Origin: Massilia atriviolacea
GTDB taxonomy: Bacteria; Pseudomonadota; Gammaproteobacteria; Burkholderiales; Burkholderiaceae_D
Direction of reading: 5' to 3'
Assembly: GCF_003953935.1 (NCBI RefSeq)
Contig: NZ_RXLQ01000026.1
Location: 1-60,692, forward strand
DNA length: 60,692 bases
Position 1 is the first letter of the stretch. Each line of letters opens with the position of its first letter. Below the pieces are notes generated by a model that was not told the DNA's origin, did not search any database, and was given only the letters and a program-made list of their open reading frames with translations. The position numbers were made by a program, and so were the translations under genes. Positions 53,194 to 60,692 of this stretch are shown here, in pieces.

Positions 53194-55176
53194 CTAGTGC
53201 AGCAAGCGTTCCTCGGCGCGGTTCACCGCCTCGGCCGAGCCCCTGAGCACCACCACATCGCCCACTTCCAGCTGCGTCAGCGGCGTCACTTCGAGCCGCT
53301 CCTTGCCGCGCCGTACCGTGGTCACGTCGGCGCCCAGCTCGGCCAGGTCCAGCTGGTCGATGCGCTTGCCGACCGACGCCGCATCGTCATGCAGGATCAC
53401 CGAATGCAGGCGCACGAACAGGTGCTCGGGATCGTCGTTGGCCTCGTTCGTGCCATGGAAATACCCGCGCAGCGAGGCGTAGCGTTCGTCGCGCGCGCTC
53501 TGCACCCGGTGCACCACGCGCCGCAGCGGCACGCCCATCATCACCAGCGCGTGCGAGGCGAGCATCAGGCTGCCCTCCAGCGCTTCCGGCACCACTTCCG
53601 CCGCGCCGGCCTTTTTCAGCACATCGAGATCGGTATCGTCGTAACTGCGCACGATTACCGGCAGGGTCGGCGCCAGTTCGTGCACCAGGTGCAGCACCTT
53701 GATCGCCGACGCCGTGCTGGCATACGTGATCACCAGCGCGCTGGCGCGGTAAATACCGGCCGCCACCAGGCTTTCGCGGCGCGCGGCGTCGCCGTACGAC
53801 ACATGCGCGCCGGCCGCCTGCGCTTCCTGCACCCGGGTCGGGTCCAGGTCGAGCGCCTGGTAGGCCACTTTTTCCTCGGTCAGCAAGGTCGCCAGGGTCT
53901 GGCCGCTGCGCCCGAAGCCGGCGATGATCACGTGCTTCTGGGTCGACATGGTGCGGCTGGCGATCTGGGTCAACTGGAGCGACTGCATCATCCACTCGTT
54001 GGACGAGACCTTCATCACGATCTGGTCCGACTTCGAGATGATGAACGGCGCCACCAGCATCGACAGCACCATCGAGGCCAGCACCAGCTGGATGATGAAG
54101 TCGTCGATCAGGCGCGCGCCGGAGGTCAGGTTGAGCAGCACGAAGCCGAATTCGCCCGCCTGCGCCAGCGCCAGGCCGGTGCGCATCGACACCCCGTCCG
54201 AGGCGCCGAACAGCTTGGCCAGGACCGCGATCAGCGCGAACTTGAGCGCCACCGGCAGCACCAGCAAGAGCAGCACCAGCCACCAGTTTTCCAGCACCAG
54301 GCCGACGTTGAGCAGCATGCCGACGGTGATGAAAAACAGCCCGAGCAGCACATCGCGGAACGGCTTGATGTCTTCTTCCACCTGGTGCTTGTACTGGGTT
54401 TCGGAGATCAGCATGCCGGCCACGAAAGCGCCCAGCGCCAGCGACAGGCCGGCATGCTCGGTGATCCAGGCCGCGCCCAGGGTAATCAGGAGCAGGTTGA
54501 GCATGAACAGCTCCTGCGAGCGGCGCTTGACCACGATCGTGAACCAGGTGCGCATGATCTTCTGGCCGATGAACAGCAGCAGCACCAGCACGATCACCGC
54601 CTTCACGCCGGCCCAGGCCAGGGTCTCGGCCAGTTCCTCGGGCGGCTTGCCGAGCGAAGGAATCAGGATCAGCAGCGGCACCACCGCCAGATCCTGGAAC
54701 AGCAGGATGCCGATGATCTTGCGCCCATGCTGGCTTTCGAGTTCGAGCCGTTCGGTCAGCATCTTGACCACGATCGCGGTGGACGACATGGCCAGCGCCC
54801 CGCCCAGCGCAAAGGAAGCCTGCCAGGTGATGTTCAGCGAGGGCACCTGGGTCGCCAGCAGCCAGCCGAACAGCATGGTGGCCACGATCGTCATGACCAC
54901 CTGCGCCATCCCCAGGCCGAACACGATGCGCCGCATCGCCATCAGCTGCGAGAGCGAAAATTCGAGCCCGATCGAAAACATCAGGAACACCACGCCGAAT
55001 TCGGCCAGGGTTTCGGTGGTCTTGCTGTTTTCGGCCAGGCCCAGGGCGTGGGGGCCGATCAGGATGCCGACAGCCAGGTAGCCGAGCATCGGCGGCAGGT
55101 GCATCATGCGGAACGCGACGACGCCCAGTACGGCGCTGCCCAAGAGGAGGAGGGTGAGTTCTAGTCCTGAAAACAT
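53194..55176 (-). CDS. KefB/YbaL-type monovalent cation:proton antiporter (CPA2)
   Basis: A 660-residue protein. About 12 membrane helices (1-385) form the Na/H exchanger domain (LPPMLGYLAVGILIGPHALGLA, FLMFSIGLEFSL, LFQDLAVVPLL). A RCK/TrkA-N domain follows with the nucleotide-binding HVIIAGFGRSGQTLA, then a TrkA-C domain at the end (LTQLEVGDVVVLRGS). The start at 55176 gives the family N-terminus MFSGLELTLLLLG. It is divergent from kdsD. Ion and regulator (glutathione, NAD) cannot be told. Confidence 0.92.
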   Translation of the reverse strand: MFSGLELTLLLLGSAVLGVVAFRMMHLPPMLGYLAVGILIGPHALGLAENSKTTETLAEFGVVFLMFSIGLEFSLSQLMAMRRIVFGLGMAQVVMTIVATMLFGWLLATQVPSLNITWQASFALGGALAMSSTAIVVKMLTERLELESQHGRKIIGILLFQDLAVVPLLILIPSLGKPPEELAETLAWAGVKAVIVLVLLLFIGQKIMRTWFTIVVKRRSQELFMLNLLLITLGAAWITEHAGLSLALGAFVAGMLISETQYKHQVEEDIKPFRDVLLGLFFITVGMLLNVGLVLENWWLVLLLLVLPVALKFALIAVLAKLFGASDGVSMRTGLALAQAGEFGFVLLNLTSGARLIDDFIIQLVLASMVLSMLVAPFIISKSDQIVMKVSSNEWMMQSLQLTQIASRTMSTQKHVIIAGFGRSGQTLATLLTEEKVAYQALDLDPTRVQEAQAAGAHVSYGDAARRESLVAAGIYRASALVITYASTASAIKVLHLVHELAPTLPVIVRSYDDTDLDVLKKAGAAEVVPEALEGSLMLASHALVMMGVPLRRVVHRVQSARDERYASLRGYFHGTNEANDDPEHLFVRLHSVILHDDAASVGKRIDQLDLAELGADVTTVRRGKERLEVTPLTQLEVGDVVVLRGSAEAVNRAEERLLH

Positions 55177-55270
55177 GCGGTGCCGTGTAAAGGAATGGTA
55201 AAGGCCGGGCAAAAACACCGTATGGAGACGATTTCTGCGTCTGGCAAGTTTTTTGCTTTCGCAATTCGTT

Positions 55271-55276
55271 TATACT
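55271..55276 (+). promoter_or_regulatory. Possible -10 box of kdsD operon
   Basis: TATACT six bases before the first ATG of kdsD (55283) and 30 before the second (55307). If used, the first ATG would be on a leaderless transcript. Confidence 0.4.
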
Positions 55277-55282
55277 TCTGCC

Positions 55283-56305
55283 ATGAGTGTAACCCATGAA
55301 AAAACAATGCTGAAAGCTTTTGACAAAAACCTCACGCAACGTGCCATGCAACTGGCCCGCGAGACGCTGGAAATCGAAGCGGACGCCATCCGCGCCCTGC
55401 ACGCGCGCCTGGAGACCGACGACAGCGTCGGCCAGGCGGTCGGCCTGCTGATGGAATGCGGCGGCCGCGTGGTCGTCTCCGGCATGGGCAAGTCGGGCCA
55501 TATCGCGCGCAAGATCGCCGCCACCCTGGCCTCGACCGGCACCCCGGCCATGTTCGTGCACCCGGGCGAAGCGGCCCACGGCGACCTTGGCATGGTCACC
55601 GCGCAGGATGCCTTCATCGCCATCTCCAACTCCGGCGAAACCGCCGAGCTGATGTCGATCCTGCCGATCGTCAAGCGCATGGGAGCACCGCTGATCGCCA
55701 TGACCGGCAACCCGCAATCGAGCCTGGCGCTGCTGGCCGACGTGCACCTCGACGTCTCCGTGGCCAAGGAAGCCTGCCCGCTCAACCTGGCGCCGACCGC
55801 CAGCACCACCGTCACCCTGGCGCTGGGCGACGCGCTGGCCGTGGCCCTGCTCGACGCCCACGGCTTCAAGGAAGAAGACTTCGCCCGCTCGCATCCGGGC
55901 GGCGCGCTGGGACGGCGCCTGCTGACCCACGTGCGCGACGTCATGCGCAGCGGCGACGCCGTGCCGCACGTGACTGCCGACGTCTCGCTCTCGGTGGCCC
56001 TGCTCGAAATCACCCAGAAGGGCATGGGCATGACCGCCATCGTCGACGCGGCCCAGCGCCCGATCGGCGTCTTTACCGACGGCGACCTGCGCCGCCTCAT
56101 CGAGCGCGTGCAGGATTTTACGAAGATCACCATCCGCGACGTGATGCACGCCGATCCGCGCCGCGTCGGTCCCGACCAGCTGGCGGTCGACGCGGTGGCG
56201 ATCATGGAACAATTCCGCATCAACCAGATGCTGGTGGTCGACGCCGACGGCAAGCTGGTAGGCGCCCTGCATATCCACGACCTGACCCGCGCGAAAGTGA
56301 TCTGA
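55283..56305 (+). CDS. kdsD: D-arabinose 5-phosphate isomerase KdsD
   Basis: A 340-residue enzyme turning ribulose 5-phosphate into arabinose 5-phosphate, the first KDO step. The SIS domain (about 50-190) has VVSGMGKSGHIARKIAATLASTGTPA and ISNSGETAELM; the acidic/His catalytic residues are in EAAHGDLGM and ARSHPGGALGRRL. Two CBS domains fill the C-terminal third. An ATG at 55307 would give 332 residues, nearer the family norm; neither start has a good ribosome binding site. First gene of kdsD-kdsC-lptC-lptA-lptB-rpoN. Confidence 0.94.
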   Translation: MSVTHEKTMLKAFDKNLTQRAMQLARETLEIEADAIRALHARLETDDSVGQAVGLLMECGGRVVVSGMGKSGHIARKIAATLASTGTPAMFVHPGEAAHGDLGMVTAQDAFIAISNSGETAELMSILPIVKRMGAPLIAMTGNPQSSLALLADVHLDVSVAKEACPLNLAPTASTTVTLALGDALAVALLDAHGFKEEDFARSHPGGALGRRLLTHVRDVMRSGDAVPHVTADVSLSVALLEITQKGMGMTAIVDAAQRPIGVFTDGDLRRLIERVQDFTKITIRDVMHADPRRVGPDQLAVDAVAIMEQFRINQMLVVDADGKLVGALHIHDLTRAKVI

Positions 56306-56306
56306 C

Positions 56307-56849
56307 ATGACAGCGTCCCCCAACCAGCTGGCGCACATGCAGCGCGCCGCCGCCGTCAAGGTCATGATTTTCGACGTCGACGGCGTGCTCACCGACGGCA
56401 GCCTGACCTACGGCCCCGATGGCGAAGCGACCAAGACCTTCAATGTGCTCGACGGCCTGGGCATCCAGCTGCTGCAAAAGAGCGGCGTGGCCACCGCCAT
56501 CATCAGCGCGCGCCAGTCGCCGATCGTGGTGCGGCGCGCGGCCGACCTGGGCATCATGCACGTCCACCAGGGCATCCACGACAAGCGCATCGCCTTCGCC
56601 AGGCTGCTCGAAGCGACAGGCGTCAGCGCCGCGCAGTGCGGCTATATCGGCGACGACGTGATCGACCTGCCGCTGCTGCTGCAGGTCGGATTTGCCGTCA
56701 CCGTGCCGACCGGGCACCCGGAAGTGCAGTACCGCGCCCATTACGTCACCAAGGCAGGCGGCGGGCGCGGCGCCGTGCGCGAAGTGTGCGACATGGTCAT
56801 GCGCGCGCAAGGCACCTACGACGCGGCGCTGGCGCCGTACTTCGCCTGA
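56307..56849 (+). CDS. kdsC: KDO-8-phosphate phosphatase KdsC
   Basis: A 180-residue HAD phosphatase without cap domain that acts as a tetramer. Motif I is FDVDGVLTDG (Asp23 nucleophile, Asp25), motif II ISARQS, then GIHDKRIAF and motif III/IV GDDVIDLPLL. It releases KDO from KDO-8-phosphate for inner-core LPS. It starts one base after the kdsD stop. Confidence 0.96.
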   Translation: MTASPNQLAHMQRAAAVKVMIFDVDGVLTDGSLTYGPDGEATKTFNVLDGLGIQLLQKSGVATAIISARQSPIVVRRAADLGIMHVHQGIHDKRIAFARLLEATGVSAAQCGYIGDDVIDLPLLLQVGFAVTVPTGHPEVQYRAHYVTKAGGGRGAVREVCDMVMRAQGTYDAALAPYFA

Positions 56850-56870
56850 TGCACATCACCGGAGACCGCC

Positions 56871-57494
56871 ATGCATAAGCGCACCGCACACCGCTGGCGC
56901 CTGACCGCGATCATGGTGGTCGGGACCTTCTTCGCCTTCGGCACCTTCTGGCTGGTCCAGCTGGCGCAGAACGGCGACGGCTCGGTCGATCCGAACAACT
57001 TCAAGAACGAACCCGACTACATCGTCGAACAATTCAGCTTCGTGCGCATGACACCCGAGGGTAAACCGCGCTACCTGGTCTCCGGCGCCAAACTCACGCA
57101 CCGCCCGATCGACGACACCTCGGATGTCGAACGGCCGGTGCTGCAGGGCGTTGCGCCCGGCCAGCCGGTGACCACCATCACCTCGCAGCGCGCGCGCATC
57201 CGCCACACCCAGAACCAGGCCGACCTGCTCGGCAACGTCAACGTGGTGCGGCCCGAATCGCCCACCAACCGCGCGATGCAGCTCAAGACCGAAGCGCTGA
57301 CCGTCTACACCGACGAAGACCGCATGACGTCCGACCAGCCGGTCGAAGTCACGCTGGGTAACTCCACCATCAGGGGCACCGGCATGGAGGCGAACAACGC
57401 GACCGGCGAACTCAGATTCGCCAGCCGGGGGCAGATCGTCTATCCACCGAAAGGCGCGCGCGCTGCGCCCACCACTACAGGTAAACCACAATGA
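56871..57494 (+). CDS. lptC: LPS export protein LptC
   Basis: A 207-residue bitopic protein with a membrane helix at about 13-31 and a periplasmic beta-jellyroll (EPDYIVEQFSFVRMTPEGKPRYLVSGAKL in outline, ITSQRARI, ADLLGNV, LTVYTDEDRMTSDQPVEV). It takes LPS from LptB2FG to LptA. The Lys/Pro/Thr tail overlaps lptA by four bases. Confidence 0.93.
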   Translation: MHKRTAHRWRLTAIMVVGTFFAFGTFWLVQLAQNGDGSVDPNNFKNEPDYIVEQFSFVRMTPEGKPRYLVSGAKLTHRPIDDTSDVERPVLQGVAPGQPVTTITSQRARIRHTQNQADLLGNVNVVRPESPTNRAMQLKTEALTVYTDEDRMTSDQPVEVTLGNSTIRGTGMEANNATGELRFASRGQIVYPPKGARAAPTTTGKPQ

Positions 57495-58116
57495 AAAAAT
57501 TCCTCGCCTTCGCCCTGCTCGGCCTGGCCGCGGCAAGCGCCTCCGCCGAAAAGGCCGATGCCGCCAAACAGGCGGTGATCGGTTACGACTCCCTCGAAAC
57601 CAATGAAGTGACCCAGGTGACGGTCCTGACCGGGAACGTGGTCGTCACCAAGGGCACCCTGATCCTCAAGTCGGACCGCGCCACCATCAAGGAAACCCCG
57701 GAAGGCGACATGTTCGTGACCCTGACCGCCACCGGCGGCAAGGCCGCCACCTTCCGCCAGAAGCGCGACGGCGGCCCGGACCTGTGGATCGAAGGCCAGG
57801 CCCAGCGCATCGAATACGATGAACGCAACGACATGATGAAGCTGTTCTCGGGCGCCAAGATCCGCCAGCTCGAAGGCAGCAAGCCGACCGACGAAATCGA
57901 AAGCGAGTTCATTTCCTACGACAGCCGGCGCGAAGTGTTCGTGGCGCGTAACGACGCCAGCGGCACCAGCAAGCCGGGCCAGGGGCGCGGCACCATGATC
58001 ATCGCGCCGCGCAAGCCGCGCGCCGCGCCGGCTCCGGCCACGCCAGCGGCGGGAGCGCCGGCCGCACCGGCGCCGGCACCGGCGCCGACCACCACGCCAG
58101 CCGCGGGAACCGAATA

Positions 58117-58117
<1 letters not shown>
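57491..58117 (+). CDS. lptA: LPS transport periplasmic protein LptA
   Basis: A 208-residue periplasmic protein. Signal peptide is cut near ASA-EKA. The OstA/LptA jellyroll has [19 protein letters not shown] and [19 protein letters not shown]. The last 35 residues are an Ala/Pro-rich tail, absent from E. coli LptA. It forms the bridge from LptC to LptD. The stop overlaps the lptB ATG by one base. Confidence 0.93.
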
Positions 58118-58872
<755 letters not shown>

Positions 58873-58874
58873 GC

Positions 58875-60347
58875 ATGAAACAGTCCCTTCAACTACGCAC
58901 CTCCCAGCACCTTGCACTGACGCCCCAGCTGCAGCAATCGATCCGGCTGCTGCAGTTGTCGACCCTGGAACTGCACCAGGAACTGGAACAGCTGTTGAGC
59001 GACAACCCGCTGCTCGAACGGCTCGACGATCCGCTCGATCATTCGGTGCGGCTGCTGGGCGATGGCGCCATCAGCAGCACCTCGACCCCGACCGAAGCGG
59101 CGCCCGAGCCGGGTGCGCAGGACGCCCCGGCCCCAAGCGAAGGCGAAGGCTTCGAAGGCGGCGAGGCGGACAGCCCCGCCAGCAACGACAACGACGGCGA
59201 GTGGGGCGACCTCGGTCGCGCCAAGACGCCCGACGACGAGGATTCGCGTCCGCAGCTCGAAGCGTCCGGGATCACCCTGCGCGAGCACCTGATGGAGCAG
59301 ATGCGCGTGACCGTGCTCGAAGCGCGCGACCGTGCCCTGGTCGAACTGATCGTCGACGCCATCGACGACAACGGCTACCTGACCGAATCGCTGGAAGAGA
59401 TCCACGAGCGCATGCCGCCCGAGCTGGACATCGAGATCGACGAACTACGCACCGCGCTGGCGCTGCTGCAAAGCTTCGACCCGGTCGGGGTGGGTGCGCG
59501 CAACGCGTCCGAATGCCTGGCGCTGCAGATCCGGCGCATGCCGGGCGTGGCGCTGGTCACGCGGCGCATGGCGCTGACCATCGTCGAAAACCACCTGACC
59601 TGGTTTGCCCAGCGCGAATTCAACAAGCTGAAAAAAGCGCTCGACTGCGACGATGAAGATTTGCGCGAGGCGCAGACCGTGATCCGCCAGTGCAATCCGC
59701 ATCCGGGCGCCGAGTTCGCGTCCGACGTATCGGACTACGTGGTGCCGGACGTAATCGTGCGCAAGGCGAAGAATGGATGGTCGGTGATGCTCAATAACGA
59801 CGTCATGCCGCGCCTGCGCGTAAACAGCATGTACGCGGCGCTGCTCAAGCAGGGCAAGGGCGAAGGGCAGATGGGCGCGCAGCTGCAGGAAGCCAAATGG
59901 CTGATCAAGAACATGCGCCAGCGCTTCGACACCATCCTGCGGGTAGCCGAAGCGATCGTCGAACGCCAGCGCAATTTCTTCTCGCACGGCGCGGTGGCGA
60001 TGCGTCCGCTGGTGCTGCGCGAAATCGCCGACACGCTCGGCCTGCACGAAAGTACGATATCGCGCGTGACCACGCAAAAGTACATGATGACGCCGCACGG
60101 CATGTTCGAGCTGAAGTATTTTTTCGGCAGCCACGTGGCCACCGAAGCGGGCGGCGAAGCCTCGTCGACCGCGATCCGCGCGCTGATCGTGCAGCTGACC
60201 AGCGCCGAAGACCCGAAGAGTCCTCTGTCGGACAGCAAAATCGCCGACATGCTGGGCGAGCAGGGCATGGTGATTGCGCGCCGCACGGTCGCCAAATACC
60301 GCGAAGCGCTCAAGATCCCGCCGGTCGCCCTGCGCAAGTGCCTCTAG
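58875..60347 (+). CDS. rpoN: RNA polymerase sigma-54 factor
   Basis: A 490-residue sigma factor for NtrC-type activator-dependent promoters. Region I opens with [23 protein letters not shown], the activator-contact Gln/Leu segment. Region II is an acidic low-complexity stretch (about 60-135). The core-binding domain follows. The DNA-binding helix-turn-helix is [18 protein letters not shown], and the C-terminal RpoN box [10 protein letters not shown] is intact. It starts two bases after lptB. In related species hpf and ptsN come next; here a repeat array does. Confidence 0.97.
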   Translation: MKQSLQLRTSQHLALTPQLQQSIRLLQLSTLELHQELEQLLSDNPLLERLDDPLDHSVRLLGDGAISSTSTPTEAAPEPGAQDAPAPSEGEGFEGGEADSPASNDNDGEWGDLGRAKTPDDEDSRPQLEASGITLREHLMEQMRVTVLEARDRALVELIVDAIDDNGYLTESLEEIHERMPPELDIEIDELRTALALLQSFDPVGVGARNASECLALQIRRMPGVALVTRRMALTIVENHLTWFAQREFNKLKKALDCDDEDLREAQTVIRQCNPHPGAEFASDVSDYVVPDVIVRKAKNGWSVMLNNDVMPRLRVNSMYAALLKQGKGEGQMGAQLQEAKWLIKNMRQRFDTILRVAEAIVERQRNFFSHGAVAMRPLVLREIADTLGLHESTISRVTTQKYMMTPHGMFELKYFFGSHVATEAGGEASSTAIRALIVQLTSAEDPKSPLSDSKIADMLGEQGMVIARRTVAKYREALKIPPVALRKCL

Positions 60348-60377
60348 GTCCGGCACCGAGCACCCACGCTCCAGCCC

Positions 60378-60622
60378 GTGTCCACCCCGGTGCCAGGTCT
60401 GACATTCGGACACGGCCTGGGCAGCCTCGGTCGACTAGCTGTCGTTAAAGCAGAGTCCGTGTCCACCCCGGTGTCAGGTCTGACATTCGGACACGGCCTG
60501 GGCAGTCCTCGTCGACTAGTTGTCGTTAAAGCAGAGTTCGTGTCCGAATGTCAGACCTGGCACCGCAGTGGACATTAAAGCAGAGTTCGTGTTCGAATGT
60601 CAGACCTGGCACCGCAGTGGAC
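60378..60622. repeat. Array of 81-bp repeats followed by inverted shorter copies
   Basis: Two 81-bp direct repeats (60378-60458, 60459-60539) each hold a 36-bp element bounded by GTGTCC and GGACAC. Two further copies of that element follow in the opposite orientation (60540, 60589), with the common spacer motif TTAAAGCAGAGT between units. The element contains GGTCTGAC, the complement of the GTCAGACC core in the array at 2.7 kb. The whole 290-base stretch after rpoN shows no gene. Confidence 0.92.
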
Positions 60623-60639
60623 ATCGGGGATGACTGGTG

Positions 60640-60692
60640 TCAGAAGTATTCCGGATGCTCGCGCAGCAGGATCTGCTCATGCTGGTTCACCT
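60640..60692 (-). CDS. C-terminal end of an unidentified gene (partial)
   Basis: Minus-strand frame open to the window edge, ending HEQILLREHPEYF and a TGA at 60642-60640. Only 16 full codons are visible. The composition is protein-like but I cannot name the family, and it could be a chance frame. Confidence 0.3.
   Translation of the reverse strand, partial: VNQHEQILLREHPEYF

Noticed and set aside
53387-56392. A 1001-codon minus-strand frame across the antiporter and kdsD
   Set aside because: It is an out-of-phase reading of the antiporter and an antisense reading of kdsD. Both real genes have full motifs.
60378-60622. CRISPR array or integron
   Set aside because: Units are 81 bases and similar throughout, with inverted copies; there is no spacer diversity, integrase or cassette gene.

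Overview
The window is 60.7 kb of GC-rich chromosome from a Gram-negative betaproteobacterium. The best match is the family Oxalobacteraceae (Massilia, Duganella, Janthinobacterium and relatives). This assignment rests on gene order and protein style, not on a database search. The telling neighbourhoods are cyaY beside lptM-lysA, PBP1A divergent from pilMNOPQ-aroK-aroB, lolB-ispE-tRNA-Gln-prs-rplY-pth, and kdsD-kdsC-lptC-lptA-lptB-rpoN. Nearly all of the DNA is coding, and genes are packed with 1 to 4 base stop/start overlaps.

Layout. 1-0.6 kb: the tail of an Rpn-type nuclease, followed by short tandem repeats. 0.8-5.2 kb: lysA, lptM, cyaY, a 26-bp-period repeat array and the gene for penicillin-binding protein 1A. 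5.6-15.7 kb: the type IV pilus assembly operon pilMNOPQ, an Ig-like surface lipoprotein, shikimate kinase and dehydroquinate synthase in one uninterrupted reading frame, and a dGTPase-like HD hydrolase. 15.8-19.7 kb (minus): mutM, a dynamin-like GTPase and mutY in one overlapping operon. 19.8-25.9 kb: a TPR lipoprotein, lolB, ispE, tRNA-Gln(TTG), prs, rplY and pth. 26-31.3 kb: a DUF3857/transglutaminase-like secreted protein whose expected catalytic cysteine is serine, an Imm33-like protein, a patatin and ychF.

31.6-44.5 kb: a NarL-type two-component pair pointing at a complete-looking Tad (Flp) pilus locus on the minus strand. The locus runs tadV, rcpC, rcpA, small lipoprotein, two flp pilins, tadG, two TadE-like pseudopilins, tadZ, tadA, tadB, tadC. 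44.8-48.5 kb: a TetR-regulated export operon (regulator, lipidated membrane-fusion protein, ATPase, permease). 48.5-53 kb: a large secreted protein with a VPLP-type C-terminal anchor, a stand-alone TonB C-terminal domain, a MOSC protein and a DUF484-GGDEF diguanylate cyclase. 53-60.3 kb: a 17-bp tandem array, a KefB-type antiporter, and the KDO/LPS-export/sigma-54 cluster. The window ends in a second, larger repeat array and the last codons of a minus-strand gene.

How it fits together. Most of the window serves the cell envelope: peptidoglycan precursor and polymerase (lysA, PBP1A), lipoprotein delivery (lolB), LPS synthesis and transport (lptM, kdsD, kdsC, lptCAB), two separate pilus machines, and an exporter. 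The rest is housekeeping: aromatic amino acids, oxidised-guanine repair, PRPP, and translation. No phage, insertion sequence, CRISPR array or recognisable defence island is visible. The unusual material lies in gene architecture (AroK-AroB continuity, a dynamin between mutM and mutY, twin pilins with different leaders, an internally AT-rich ispE) and in four intergenic repeat arrays, two of which share a GTCAGACC core.
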